Origin: Gordonia westfalica
GTDB taxonomy: Bacteria > Actinomycetota > Actinomycetes > Mycobacteriales > Mycobacteriaceae
Length of the DNA stretch: 64,000 nucleotides
Assembly (NCBI RefSeq): GCF_900105725.1
Contig: NZ_FNLM01000034.1
Coordinates: 2,108,001-2,172,000 of the forward strand
Reading direction: 5' to 3'
The position numbers and the translations under genes were made by a program. Below the pieces are notes generated by a model. That model was not told the DNA's origin. It saw only the letters and a program-made list of their open reading frames with translations, and ran no database searches. Shown piece by piece: positions 53,061-62,498 of this stretch (positions are counted from its first letter, which is position 1; the number at the start of each line of letters is the position of its first letter).

Positions 53061-53699
53061 ATGCACCCGTCAGGACTCCGTGAGGCCAAGAATGCCGCCA
53101 CGCGCAAGGCGCTCGCCCGCGCCGTGCTCCGCCTGTCGACGCGCGACGGTATCGACCACGTGACCATCGACGCGGTCGCCGCTGAGGCGAACGTCTCGGT
53201 CCGCACCTTCCACAACTACTTCGCCGGCAAAGAAGACGCACTGCTCCACTTCGTGGACACCCTGCTGGACTCGGTCATCGAACGAATCGAGGCACGGCCG
53301 GCCGGTGAGAGCTTCTGGTGTTCGGTGCGGGCCGCGCTGATCGAGACCGCCACCTCACCCGACGTCGGCGAGCCGGCCGAGATCGTCGCTTTGCTGCGAC
53401 TTCTCGACACCGATCCGGGACTGGCCGCCCGATCCCGCGACATGGACCTCGACCAGACGGTCGAGGCCCGGCTCACCCAGCTCTACGCCCGCCGCGGCCA
53501 GCGGGCCGACGCGATGTACCCCCACCTGGTCGTCCACACCGCGATCACCACCGCGCGAGTCGCCCTCGAGTACTTCGTGGCCCGCGGCCGACCCGACCTG
53601 TCCACGGTGCTCGAGTCCGCCTTCGACCAGATGTCGGCCGGTCTGGTGCATCCCGCCCCGCTCATGAACCCCGCCGACGCATCCCACAAGGAGCCCTGA
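53061..53699 (+). CDS. TetR-family repressor of the adjacent mmpL
   Basis: 212 residues. Helix-turn-helix with VTIDAVAAEANVSVRTFHNYFAGKEDALL (about 31-60), then a helical effector domain. First gene of a two-gene operon; the mmpL GTG follows the stop by one base. Two palindromes directly upstream are its likely autoregulatory operators, giving efflux induction by the transported compound. Confidence 0.9.
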   Translation: MHPSGLREAKNAATRKALARAVLRLSTRDGIDHVTIDAVAAEANVSVRTFHNYFAGKEDALLHFVDTLLDSVIERIEARPAGESFWCSVRAALIETATSPDVGEPAEIVALLRLLDTDPGLAARSRDMDLDQTVEARLTQLYARRGQRADAMYPHLVVHTAITTARVALEYFVARGRPDLSTVLESAFDQMSAGLVHPAPLMNPADASHKEP

Positions 53700-53700
53700 C

Positions 53701-56052
53701 GTGGCAACACACCTGTACCGACTCGGACGCTGGACGTACGAGAACCGACTCAAGACGATCGCGATCTGGGTTCTCGTCCTCATCGGACTGGGTGTCGGCG
53801 CGACCCTGCTGGCCAAACCCACGTCGGAATCGTTCTCGATCCCGGGCATCCCGTCGGAGAAGGCACAGGACCTCATGGTCGAGCGCTTCCCCGGCGAACC
53901 CTCGTTCGGCGCCGACGTCGGCGTCACCTATGTGGTTCGCGCACCGCAGAATTCGACGCTCACCGAGCCCCGGTATCAGCAGGCAATCGACGACATGGTC
54001 GCCGACCTCAAGAACGTCGACGGGGTCGCGAACCCCGACTCGATCGTCAATCCGTTCGTCTCGTACGGCACCGAACAGTCCCCCGGTCAACTCCGGGAAC
54101 TGTCCCAGGCCTTCCAGGAGCAGACCTTCGGCAAGAGTGCCGCCGAGGCCGCTGCCGACGCCCAGGCGACCTCGCCGATCAACTCCGCGGCCACCGTCGC
54201 GCAATTCGGTACGTCCTTCGCCGTGGAGGCGTCGTCGGACATCACCGAGAATACCCGCGAGCAGATGGACGCCGTCGCCGAGGACGGGCGGGCCGCGGGA
54301 CTCACCGTCGAGATGAAGGGCACTGCCACACAGCAATTCGAGCTCGGCATCACCTCGGAGCTGATCGGCATCGGCGTCGGCGCGCTGATCCTGATCCTCA
54401 CGTTCGCCTCTCTCGTCGCGTGGGGTATGCCCATCATCACCGCGATCGTGGGCGTGGCCATCGGCATGCTCGGCATCCAGCTGGGCACACACTTCTTCGA
54501 CCTCAGCAAAGAGACGCCGATCCTCGCGACGATGATCGGGCTCGCCGTCGGTATCGACTACGCGCTGTTCATCGTGTCGCGGTACCGGCACGAGATCCAT
54601 CGGTCGGCGAATCGCGCCGATGCGGCCGGCCGGGCCGTCGGCACCGCCGGATCGGCGGTCGTGTTCGCCGGCAGCACCGTCGTGATCGCACTCGCCGCAC
54701 TGGCGATCGTCAACATCCCGTTCCTCACCGCGATGGGCGTCGCGGCCGCGGCCACCGTGATCGTCGCGGTGCTGGTCGCCCTGACCCTGCTGCCGGCCAT
54801 CCTCGGCCTGTTCGGCGGCAAGGCCTTCGCCGGACGACTCCCCCGCCTCAACGCCCCCGACGTGGAACCGCACGAGGCCGAGCGCGTGCACAACGGTCAG
54901 CGCTGGGTTCAGCGCATCGTCGCCCATCCGCGTGCCGTGACCGCCGCGATCGTCGGCATCCTCGTCGTACTCGCGGTGCCGATGACCGGTCTCAAGCTGG
55001 CACTGCCCAACGACGGGACATCCGAGCCGTCGACGACGCAGCGGCAGGCGTACGACATGGTCGCCGACGGTTACGGGCCCGGATTCAACGGCCCGCTCGT
55101 CGTCGTCGCCGACGGGCGCAGCATCGAGGACACGGGCGATCGGCTTCGTACCTTCGACACCCTCGTCGACGACCTAGCCCAGGTCAAGGGTGTGGAGATC
55201 GCGCAGATCGGCGCCGGCGGGCTCAACGAGGCCCGCGACACCGCGAAGATCACCATCATTCCGTCGACCGCGCCGTCGGACGAGGCCACCCCGCAACTCG
55301 TTCAGACGCTGCGCGACATGGAGCCGCGCGTCGCCGCGACCACCGGTGTCTCGTATGGCGTGACCGGGCAGACCGCGATCGAACTCGACATCTCGGACCG
55401 ACTGTCGGATTCGCTGATCCCCTACCTGCTCGTCGTGGTCGGGCTGGCGTTCATCCTCTTGATCATCGTGTTCCGGTCGATCCTCGTGCCGCTGACCGCC
55501 GCGCTCGGATTCCTGCTCAGCGTCGCCGCCACGTTCGGTGTCACGGTCGCGCTGTTCACCGACGGGGCCCTGGGCATCGTCGGGAACCCCCAGCCGGTGG
55601 TGTCATTCCTGCCGATCATGCTGGTGGGCATCGTGTTCGGTCTCGCCATGGACTACCAGGTGTTCCTGGTGACGCGCATGCGGGAGGCCTACGTCCACGG
55701 CGCCGACGCGAAGACCGCCGTCGTCGAGGGCTATCGGCACAGTGCGCGCGTGGTGGCTGCCGCCGCGGCGATCATGATCTCGGTGTTCGCGGCGTTCATG
55801 TTGCAGGACATGGCTTTCATCAAGGTGATGGGCTTCGCGTTGGCCGCGGCGGTGTTCTTCGACGCCTTCGTGGTCCGCATGACACTCATGCCCGCGGTAC
55901 TCACGGTGCTCGGCGACAAGGCGTGGTGGCTGCCGCGCTGGCTCGACCGCATCCTGCCGAACGTCGACATCGAGGGCGAGAAGCTCCGGCTCGACGACTC
56001 GGGCCCGGCGGCCGGCACCGCTCCGGATGCGGAGGTCCGCGCCGGGCGGTGA
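53701..56052 (+). CDS. MmpL/RND-family membrane transporter
   Basis: 783 residues. TM1 (about 18-38), first external loop (about 45-215), five-helix bundle with AVGIDYALFIVSRYRHEI, second loop (about 450-555), second bundle with LAMDYQVFLVTRMREAYVHG; both carry the Asp-Tyr proton-relay pair. C-terminus is acidic and disordered. Likely drug or lipid exporter under the TetR gene immediately upstream. Distinct from the mmpL at 48015 in sequence and length. Confidence 0.92.
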   Translation: MATHLYRLGRWTYENRLKTIAIWVLVLIGLGVGATLLAKPTSESFSIPGIPSEKAQDLMVERFPGEPSFGADVGVTYVVRAPQNSTLTEPRYQQAIDDMVADLKNVDGVANPDSIVNPFVSYGTEQSPGQLRELSQAFQEQTFGKSAAEAAADAQATSPINSAATVAQFGTSFAVEASSDITENTREQMDAVAEDGRAAGLTVEMKGTATQQFELGITSELIGIGVGALILILTFASLVAWGMPIITAIVGVAIGMLGIQLGTHFFDLSKETPILATMIGLAVGIDYALFIVSRYRHEIHRSANRADAAGRAVGTAGSAVVFAGSTVVIALAALAIVNIPFLTAMGVAAAATVIVAVLVALTLLPAILGLFGGKAFAGRLPRLNAPDVEPHEAERVHNGQRWVQRIVAHPRAVTAAIVGILVVLAVPMTGLKLALPNDGTSEPSTTQRQAYDMVADGYGPGFNGPLVVVADGRSIEDTGDRLRTFDTLVDDLAQVKGVEIAQIGAGGLNEARDTAKITIIPSTAPSDEATPQLVQTLRDMEPRVAATTGVSYGVTGQTAIELDISDRLSDSLIPYLLVVVGLAFILLIIVFRSILVPLTAALGFLLSVAATFGVTVALFTDGALGIVGNPQPVVSFLPIMLVGIVFGLAMDYQVFLVTRMREAYVHGADAKTAVVEGYRHSARVVAAAAAIMISVFAAFMLQDMAFIKVMGFALAAAVFFDAFVVRMTLMPAVLTVLGDKAWWLPRWLDRILPNVDIEGEKLRLDDSGPAAGTAPDAEVRAGR

Positions 56053-56068
56053 CGCCGCGCCGCCTCGA

Positions 56069-56389
56069 TCACTCGACGCGGAACTCCCCGAGTTCCGACC
56101 AGGTGTCACCGTCGATGGTGGTGTTGATGACGTCCGGGGTTCGCTGCAGGTACTTGGGCAGTTCCTGCTGGGCCTGCTTGAAATGCGGACCGGTCACGTG
56201 CGCCTCGGCCGCATCGTCGTCGAAGGCCTCGACGAGCACGTAGGTGTTCGGATCGTCGAGCGAACGCGACCAGTCGAACCATTTGTTGCCCGGCTCGGCC
56301 CTGGTCGCCTCGGTGAACTCGCGCGAGAGTTCCGGCCATTCATCTGCATACTCGGGCTTGATCGGCCATTTCACGACGATGAGGATCAT
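56069..56389 (-). CDS. ABM-domain monooxygenase-like protein
   Basis: 106 residues. A ferredoxin-like dimeric fold of the antibiotic biosynthesis monooxygenase/YgiN family: MILIVVKWPIKPEYADEW, DDPNTYVLVEAFDDDAAEAH, HFKQAQQELPKYL. Family members oxidise quinols or act as heme-degrading or aldehyde-handling enzymes. Lies between convergent mmpL and an aldehyde dehydrogenase. Confidence 0.8.
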   Translation of the reverse strand: MILIVVKWPIKPEYADEWPELSREFTEATRAEPGNKWFDWSRSLDDPNTYVLVEAFDDDAAEAHVTGPHFKQAQQELPKYLQRTPDVINTTIDGDTWSELGEFRVE

Positions 56390-56575
56390 GCCTCGACCCT
56401 AGTCCCCCGGCCGAGGCCCGGGCGTCGCAAAATGCGACTGGGACGACAGTCCCAAAACATCTCGCCGCGTGACCGCCGGCGGCTCGGAGGATTCGCGAGA
56501 CCTCCGACGGCTCGCGGCATAGAGTGTGAAACCGACAACAAATGTCCTCACATCTTTTGCAGCAACGGAGGCGAT

Positions 56576-58000
56576 ATGCCGGACATCACCAAGTTCTACA
56601 TCGACGGCCAGTGGGTGGAGCCCGCCGAGCTCAACCTCATCGACGTGATCAACCCGGCCACGGAGAAGGCCGCCGGGCAGGTCGCCATCGGTAGCGCCGC
56701 CGACGTCGACGCCGCGGTGGACGCCGCCCGCCGCGCGTTCGACACCTGGGGCCAGACCACCGTCGAGGAGCGCCTCGAGGTCATCAACCGGATCATCGCC
56801 GAGTACCAGAACCGCATGGGCGATCTGGCCGCCGCGGTCACCGAGGAGATGGGTTCGCCGGTCGGCCTCACCAACGCGGCCCAGGTGCCGATCGGCCTCG
56901 GTCACCTGATGACCGCTGCCGCGCAGCTGCCCGGTTTCTCCTTCAGCGAGGACCGCGGCGGACACCGCATCGTCAAGGAACCGATCGGCGTGTGCGGCTT
57001 CATCACGCCGTGGAACTGGCCGCTCAACCAGGTCATGTGCAAGGTCGCCCCGGCACTGGCCATGGGCTGCACCATGGTGCTCAAGCCCTCCGAGGTGGCA
57101 CCGTTCAGCGCCGCCATCGTCGCCGAGATCTTCGACGCCGCAGGCGTTCCCGCAGGCGTGTTCAACCTGGTGAACGGTGACGGACCGGGCGTCGGCTCCG
57201 CGCTGGCCGCCCACCCCGACATCGACATGATCTCGTTCACCGGCTCCACCCGCGCTGGCATCGAGGTCGCCAAGACCGCGGCGCCGTCGGTCAAGCGCGT
57301 CGCCCAGGAACTCGGCGGCAAGAGCCCGAACATCATCCTCGACGACGAGGACTTCGCGAAGAACGTCGCCGGCGGCATCGCGGCGATGATGATGAACTCC
57401 GGCCAGTCGTGCAACGCCCCGAGCCGCATGCTCGTACCGTCCGCACGCCTCGACGAGGTCGCCGAGATCGCGAAGTCGGTCGCGCCGAACATCACCGTCG
57501 GCGACCCGACGACCGAGGTCCAGCTCGGCCCGGTGGTCTCCGAGGCGCAGTTCGAGAAGATCCAGGGACTCATCGAGCGGGCGATCGCCGACGGAGCGAC
57601 CCCCGTCATCGGTGGCGCGGGACGTCCGGAGGGCCTCGAGACCGGCTACTACGTCAAGCCGACGGTGTTCACCAACGTCACCAACGACATGGAGATCGCC
57701 CGCACCGAGGTGTTCGGTCCGGTCCTCGTCGTCATCGCCTACGACTCGATCGACGAGGCCATCAAGATCGGCAACGACACCGAGTACGGCCTCGCCGGTT
57801 ATGTCTCGGGAAAGGACCTCGACGAGGTCCGCCGCATCGGTTCGCGCATCCGCGCGGGTTCGATCGGACTCAACGGCGCCACCGTCGACCCGGTCGCACC
57901 GTTCGGCGGTTACAAGAAGAGCGGCAACGGCCGCGAATGGGGCGACTACGCCTTCGACGAGTTCCTCGAGGTCAAGTCGCTGCTCGGCTACGGCGCCTGA
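56576..58000 (+). CDS. NAD(P)-dependent aldehyde dehydrogenase
   Basis: 474 residues. PWNWPLNQVMCKVAPALAMG and KPSEVAPFSA bind cofactor; FTGSTRAG; catalytic Glu in QELGGKSPNIIL; catalytic Cys in NSGQSCNAPSRML; C-terminal EVFGPVLVV and PFGGYKKSGNGREWG. It oxidises an aldehyde to the acid in the cytosol. ATG 56576 has GGAGG five bases upstream. A strong terminator follows. Confidence 0.93.
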   Translation: MPDITKFYIDGQWVEPAELNLIDVINPATEKAAGQVAIGSAADVDAAVDAARRAFDTWGQTTVEERLEVINRIIAEYQNRMGDLAAAVTEEMGSPVGLTNAAQVPIGLGHLMTAAAQLPGFSFSEDRGGHRIVKEPIGVCGFITPWNWPLNQVMCKVAPALAMGCTMVLKPSEVAPFSAAIVAEIFDAAGVPAGVFNLVNGDGPGVGSALAAHPDIDMISFTGSTRAGIEVAKTAAPSVKRVAQELGGKSPNIILDDEDFAKNVAGGIAAMMMNSGQSCNAPSRMLVPSARLDEVAEIAKSVAPNITVGDPTTEVQLGPVVSEAQFEKIQGLIERAIADGATPVIGGAGRPEGLETGYYVKPTVFTNVTNDMEIARTEVFGPVLVVIAYDSIDEAIKIGNDTEYGLAGYVSGKDLDEVRRIGSRIRAGSIGLNGATVDPVAPFGGYKKSGNGREWGDYAFDEFLEVKSLLGYGA

Positions 58001-58025
58001 CGCCACACCGGCATTCTCTGACGAG

Positions 58026-58064
58026 GACCGGCGGGCGCATCCACTGCGGATGCGCCCGCCGGTC
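58026..58064. terminator. Strong hairpin between convergent ALDH and benE
   Basis: GACCGGCGGGCGCATCC (58026-58042) and its perfect complement at 58048-58064 form a 17-bp stem with a 5-nt loop, followed by TCTTCT. It lies 25 bp after the aldehyde dehydrogenase stop and 4 bp before the benE stop. Confidence 0.85.
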
Positions 58065-58068
58065 TCTT

Positions 58069-59304
58069 CTACCCCGAGTCCTGTGCACGGAAGTCGTCGC
58101 GCTCGGCGACCCACGACACCGCCATTCCGGCGACGAGCCCCCAGAAGGCCGACCCGATGTTCAGGACGGCCAGGTCCGACACCGAGACAAGGAACGTCAC
58201 CAGCGCTCCCAGCGTGAATCGGGAGCCGAATGCTCCGCGGAACGCTCCCTGCAGAGCCCCGAGCAGCGCGAGCCCGCCGACCGTGGCGATGAATGCCGAC
58301 GGCATCGCCTGCATGAACGAGACGAAGACCGGCGCGAAGACGCCGATCACGATCGCGAGGACACCGAAGGTCAGCGCCGCGATGTACTGACGGTCGCGCC
58401 GTCCGCCCGACACCAGCAGCGCGTTGGTGGGACCCGTCAGGCACGACGAGATGGCGCCGACCGATGCCGCGAGTGCCGACCACACCCCGCTCGCGACGGT
58501 GATCACGTTGACCGGCGGGTGATGCCCGGCGGCACGCAGCACCGCGACGCCCTGCCCGTTCTGCACCACGATCACGGTGATGGCCAGCGGCACCACCAGT
58601 TCCATGGCCGCACGGACGGTGAACTCCGGAACCGTGAACACCGGCACCGCCACGATCGACGACGCGGGCGCGTCGACGTGGAAGGACCCGGTCGCGACGA
58701 CCGCGATCGCGCCCACCACGAACGCCCCGATGATCGGCGGAACCCGCCGGCTCACCGTCTGATGGCAGTGGAGCGCGAAGAACGCGAAGACGATCGGTAC
58801 CGCCACCCACGGGTCGGCGCCGACCGCATTGACGATGTCCAGACCGAACTGCAGGAACACCCCCGCGACCATGCCCATCACGATGGGCATCGGTATCGCC
58901 GACATCGCTTGTCGCACACGTCCGGTCAGCCCGACCAGGAAGATCAGCAGGCCGGTCAGGAGAAACGCGCCGACGACCTCCGCCCACCTCAGGTGGCCCA
59001 CCGCGGAACCGACGAGCACGGTCCCGGGGATCGTCCACGCAAAACCCAGCGGCATCCGGTACACCCAGCTCGCGATCACCGTCAGGAGGCCGTTGAGGAC
59101 GAAGACGCCGAAGATCCACGACGTCAGCTGCGCGGTGGTGAGGTCGCCCGCCGCGCCCGCCGCCAGGATCACGGCCACCGGTCCCGACGCGGCGAAGATC
59201 AGACCGATCAGCCCGTTCGCGAGATAGGTGCCGCCCGCGTCGCGCAGCATCGACGACGGACCCGGCCGGGTATCGGACGGCCGCTCGAAGCTGGGTGCGT
59301 ACAT
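58069..59304 (-). CDS. benE: Benzoate/H+ symporter family transporter (BenE)
   Basis: 411 residues, about 12 membrane helices. The family motif region GLIFAASGPVAVILAAG near the N-terminus, VNVITVASGVWSALAASVGAI and SSCLTGPTNALLVSG fit the NCS2-like BenE fold. It probably imports an aromatic acid, but no benzoate catabolic gene is adjacent, so substrate is open. ATG 59304; upstream open frame is antisense to the hydrolase gene. Confidence 0.88.
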   Translation of the reverse strand: MYAPSFERPSDTRPGPSSMLRDAGGTYLANGLIGLIFAASGPVAVILAAGAAGDLTTAQLTSWIFGVFVLNGLLTVIASWVYRMPLGFAWTIPGTVLVGSAVGHLRWAEVVGAFLLTGLLIFLVGLTGRVRQAMSAIPMPIVMGMVAGVFLQFGLDIVNAVGADPWVAVPIVFAFFALHCHQTVSRRVPPIIGAFVVGAIAVVATGSFHVDAPASSIVAVPVFTVPEFTVRAAMELVVPLAITVIVVQNGQGVAVLRAAGHHPPVNVITVASGVWSALAASVGAISSCLTGPTNALLVSGGRRDRQYIAALTFGVLAIVIGVFAPVFVSFMQAMPSAFIATVGGLALLGALQGAFRGAFGSRFTLGALVTFLVSVSDLAVLNIGSAFWGLVAGMAVSWVAERDDFRAQDSG

Positions 59305-59407
59305 GGAGGCGAGGCTAGTGACGCATTCGGCAAGAACAAGGACAAAGTTTCCGGGGATTGATCGCGAGTGTTTATCGGCGATCGGCCCACGTCGCAGACG
59401 CCCTGGG

Positions 59408-59413
59408 TACGAT
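59408..59413 (+). promoter_or_regulatory. -10 hexamer TACGAT, near-leaderless ATG 59422
   Basis: TACGAT, 8 nt, ATG 59422. Confidence 0.45.
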
Positions 59414-59421
59414 CCACGTTC

Positions 59422-60225
59422 ATGCTGATCCCCACCCACCCCGATTCCACGACCGCCCTCGATGTCGAGGTGACCGGGGCAGGCGAACCGCTCCTGCTCA
59501 TCGCGGGCATGTCGGCGCATCGGCAGATGTGGACCGACGAACTCCTCGACGCCCTCACCCCGCACTTCGAGGTCGCCGTCTACGACCACCGCGGCATCGG
59601 CGGGAGCAGCCGCGCCGAAGCCGCGTTCACCACCGCCGACCTGGCCGACGACGCGCGTGGCGTTCTCGACGGACTCGGCTGGGGCGCCGCTCACGTCATG
59701 GGTACGTCGATGGGCGGCATGATCGCCCAGGAGCTGGTCCTCGCCCATCCCGATCGGGTGCGCAGTCTCGTCCTCGGCTGCACCACCGCGGGTGGACCGG
59801 GAGCGATCGGTTCGGACGGCGTCGTGCGCCTGGTGGAGGCCATCTCCTCCCGGGACGCCGCGCGGGTGGCCCGCGCCGCCTTCGAGGTCAACCTCTCCCC
59901 CGGTTTCCGCTCCGGTGACGGCGCCTTCGATCGATTCGCGCAATCCTCGACGCGGCGCAAGGTGCCGTCGGCGGTGGTCGCCCTCCAGGCTGCCGCCTGC
60001 GCCGGACACGACACCCGCGACCGGTTGGCCGGCATCAGCGTGCCGACCACGGTCGTCCACGGCGACATCGACGAGGTCATCGTCGTCGACGAGGGCGACC
60101 GGCTGGCAGCCGGCATCCCCGACGCCGCGCTCGAACGGTGGCCCGGCGTCGGGCACATGTTCTGGTGGGAACGCCCGGAGCGGTCCGCGGAGGTCATGCT
60201 CCGCACAGCCAAATCGGCGGGGTGA
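59422..60225 (+). CDS. Alpha/beta hydrolase
   Basis: 267 residues. Oxyanion region LLLIAGMSAH, nucleophile elbow GTSMGGMIAQE (Ser about 95), Asp in VVHGDIDEVIVV and His in GVGHMFWWERPE. Resembles 3-oxoadipate enol-lactonases and related esterases in size. Next to a BenE-type transporter, which might point to aromatic catabolism, but no other pathway gene is present. Confidence 0.88.
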   Translation: MLIPTHPDSTTALDVEVTGAGEPLLLIAGMSAHRQMWTDELLDALTPHFEVAVYDHRGIGGSSRAEAAFTTADLADDARGVLDGLGWGAAHVMGTSMGGMIAQELVLAHPDRVRSLVLGCTTAGGPGAIGSDGVVRLVEAISSRDAARVARAAFEVNLSPGFRSGDGAFDRFAQSSTRRKVPSAVVALQAAACAGHDTRDRLAGISVPTTVVHGDIDEVIVVDEGDRLAAGIPDAALERWPGVGHMFWWERPERSAEVMLRTAKSAG

Positions 60226-60319
60226 CCGGAGCCGGCGTAACGCCGGTCGGGTCCTCGAACGACATTCTTGACATCGGCACCGACGCGATCTTCGGGTGGC
60301 CGCGTACGTCAGGAGTTCT

Positions 60320-61807
60320 ATGTCGCACCCAACCGAGACCCGTCGCCTCACGACCCGTCGCCTCACGACCCGTCGCCTCTCGCCTCGTCAGCGCATCCTC
60401 ACCGGCATATCGGTCGTGGCGATCCTCACCCTCGGTCTGTTCGGGGCGAGCAGCCTGCTCAACTCGTCGAACACGGCCAGTGCCCTGCGCGGCCACCCGG
60501 AGATCCTGCGTCCGGGCTGCACCTGGGACTCCTCGGGCTACTACGTGCAGAACTGCAAGGTGTGGTCGGAGTCCCAGAAGCGCGAGGTGATCGTCCAGAT
60601 CCGCGCATCGAGCGGCAGCGACAGCGGCGTCTATCTGCTCGACGGCATGCGCGCCAGCGAGACCCGCTCGGCGTGGACCACCGACGTCCAGGCGGCCCGT
60701 GTCTACGACGCCAAGGCCAACACCACACTCGTCATGCCGGTGGGCGGCGCGTCGTCGTTCTACACCGACTGGGACGGCGGTGCGGGCGACAAGAACACCG
60801 TCATCAAGCAGGAGACCTTCCTGACCTCTGAGCTGCCGGCCTATCTCGAGCGCGAATTCGGCGTGGCCCGCAACAACAACGCGATCGTGGGTCTGTCGAT
60901 GTCGGGTGGTCCCGCGGTGACCCTCGCCGAACGGCACCCCGAACAGTTCAAGGTCGTCCAGGCGATGTCGGGCTACTACCAGACCGACAACCCGATCGGC
61001 GCCCTCGGCGTCTTCGCGACGCAGAGCCTCGTCTCGAACTACGTCAGCGGCATCGTCAACATGTGGGGCGCGCCGGGCGGAACCCGCTGGACCGACAACG
61101 ACCCGTCGAAGAACGTCGGCAAGCTCGCCGAGAACGGCCAGGTCCTGATCATCTCGTCGGGCAACGGATTCCTCACCCCCACCGAGCTCGCGAAGCTCGC
61201 ACCGCAGGACCAGATCTCGGCGATCGCACTCGAGATCCTGTCCGCGGTGTCGACCGTGCTGATGCAGCTGCAGGCCAAACAGTCCGGTGCATCGGTGATC
61301 TCGCTGCCCAACTACGGCGGCCACACCTGGGAGAACTGGGGCCGCGCCCTCGGCGACGGCAAGGGCCACGTCCTCGAGACGCTGCGCAACAACCCGCCGG
61401 TGACCGCGAAGACGACGGTAGTCTCGGCGTCGGGCAGCCCCGACCCCGAAGGCCCCGCAAAGGTCACGATGGCCGTGAAGAACGCCGCCGCGGCCTCCCC
61501 CGCGCTCGACGCCTCGGTCCTGGCCGCACTGGAGTCGACGGACGCGTCCAGCGCTTCCTCGGAGACGCCGGCCTCGTCCGAATCGGCTGCCTCGTCGGAG
61601 GCCTCTGACTCGGTCGATCCGTCGACCGACGTGTCGACGTCTGCCCCCGCTGCACCCGAGTCGGTAGCGGCCGAATCTGCCGCGCCTGCAGAGGAATCGG
61701 CCGCGGCGACGACGGAACCCACGGTGCCGCAGGTCGAGCCGTCCGCTCCGAGCGTCTCGGAACAGCCCGCCCCGTCGACGGCGACCACGACCACGCCGGT
61801 GCGGTGA
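60320..61807 (+). CDS. Mycolyltransferase (antigen 85 / esterase D family) with long C-terminal tail
   Basis: 495 residues. Three tandem pentapeptides (RRLTT, RRLTT, RRLSP) precede a signal-anchor helix (about 29-48). The catalytic domain (about 65-370) has VGLSMSGGPAVTLAERH with nucleophile Ser195 and GGHTWENWGRAL with the catalytic His; YLLDGMRASETRSAW and PVGGASSFYTDW are fbp/cmt-type. Such enzymes transfer mycolic acids to trehalose or arabinogalactan outside the membrane. Residues about 385-495 are a Ser/Ala/Pro/Glu/Thr-rich disordered tail not found in Ag85 proteins. AGGAG precedes ATG 60320 by four bases. Confidence 0.9.
   Translation: MSHPTETRRLTTRRLTTRRLSPRQRILTGISVVAILTLGLFGASSLLNSSNTASALRGHPEILRPGCTWDSSGYYVQNCKVWSESQKREVIVQIRASSGSDSGVYLLDGMRASETRSAWTTDVQAARVYDAKANTTLVMPVGGASSFYTDWDGGAGDKNTVIKQETFLTSELPAYLEREFGVARNNNAIVGLSMSGGPAVTLAERHPEQFKVVQAMSGYYQTDNPIGALGVFATQSLVSNYVSGIVNMWGAPGGTRWTDNDPSKNVGKLAENGQVLIISSGNGFLTPTELAKLAPQDQISAIALEILSAVSTVLMQLQAKQSGASVISLPNYGGHTWENWGRALGDGKGHVLETLRNNPPVTAKTTVVSASGSPDPEGPAKVTMAVKNAAAASPALDASVLAALESTDASSASSETPASSESAASSEASDSVDPSTDVSTSAPAAPESVAAESAAPAEESAAATTEPTVPQVEPSAPSVSEQPAPSTATTTTPVR
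60338..60382 (+). repeat. Three tandem 15-bp units in the signal region
   Basis: ACCCGTCGCCTCACG occurs at 60338 and 60353, with a third copy (ACCCGTCGCCTCTCG) at 60368. In frame, each adds five residues to the basic N-terminus. Confidence 0.9.
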
Positions 61808-61826
61808 GCCTGCTCAGTTGAGGCGT

Positions 61827-61863
61827 TCAGCAATAGGTATCGCTCATCGATACCTATTGCTGA
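61827..61863. terminator. AT-rich perfect hairpin after the mycolyltransferase
   Basis: TCAGCAATAGGTATCG (61827-61842) and its perfect complement (61848-61863) with a 5-nt loop. It begins 20 bp past the stop. Its low GC content is unusual for a terminator here, so an operator role for the downstream gene is an alternative. Confidence 0.6.
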
Positions 61864-61951
61864 CCCGTCGGTCAGGCCGCATCGATGGTGGAGACCCACT
61901 TCGCGGTCACTGTTCCGAATGCGCTAGATGTCCGAATTCACACGCAGCAGT

Positions 61952-61957
61952 TACGTT
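61952..61957 (+). promoter_or_regulatory. -10 hexamer TACGTT, leaderless GTG 61964
   Basis: TACGTT, 6 nt, GTG 61964. Confidence 0.45.
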
Positions 61958-61963
61958 TACAAC

Positions 61964-62406
61964 GTGAACTCCTCCGATCTCGCCGACCTGGTCGGCACCG
62001 ACACCATCGCCGTGGTGGTCGCCTCCGGACTGATCCTCGTCTGGGGCCTCGCGCTGGGCGTGTGGAAGTACCACGGGATTCGCACATCCCCGAGCACAGC
62101 GCGCACGTGTACGTCGACATCGCTCACCGAGCGGCACTGATGTATTCGTTCGCGACCCTCGTCCTTGCGGCGCTGGTCGAGCTGAGTGCGTTCTCGCCGG
62201 TTGTCAATGTGCTGGCCGCCGCGGTTCCGATCGTGTTCTTCGTCGCCGCGATCGGGGCGTACTGCATCCACGGCGCCTTACGCGACACCACCAATCAGTT
62301 CGTGAACCCGATGCCGGGGACGTATCTGTTCATGCTCGCGCTGATCGTCGGCGAGATCGGCGGAGTGCTGGTGTTGCTCGCCGGCGTCGTAGCGCGCGTG
62401 GCCTGA
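61964..62406 (+). pseudogene. Membrane protein gene split by a one-base frameshift
   Basis: GTG 61964 opens a frame coding VNSSDLADLVGTDTIAVVVA and a helix, up to KYHGIRTSP. The continuation HSAHVYVDIAHRAALMYSFA and three more helices, ending at TGA 62404-62406, is in the next frame. Joining them at the C4 run (62088-62091) with one base added gives a coherent protein of about 147 residues and four helices. The downstream half is clean coding sequence with an intrinsic terminator, so decay is recent or the base was lost in sequencing. Function unknown. Confidence 0.75.
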
Positions 62407-62423
62407 GCACTCCCTCACGACAG

Positions 62424-62474
62424 AGGGCACCTGGGTCGGCGGCGGAATACCACCACAGACCCAGGTGCCCTTTT
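62424..62474 (+). terminator. Intrinsic terminator with T-run
   Basis: GGGCACCTGGGTC (62425-62437) pairs perfectly with GACCCAGGTGCCC (62458-62470), followed by TTTT. Convergent genes on both sides can use it. Confidence 0.85.
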
Positions 62475-62498
62475 GACCACAGACAATCGGTGGACGCG

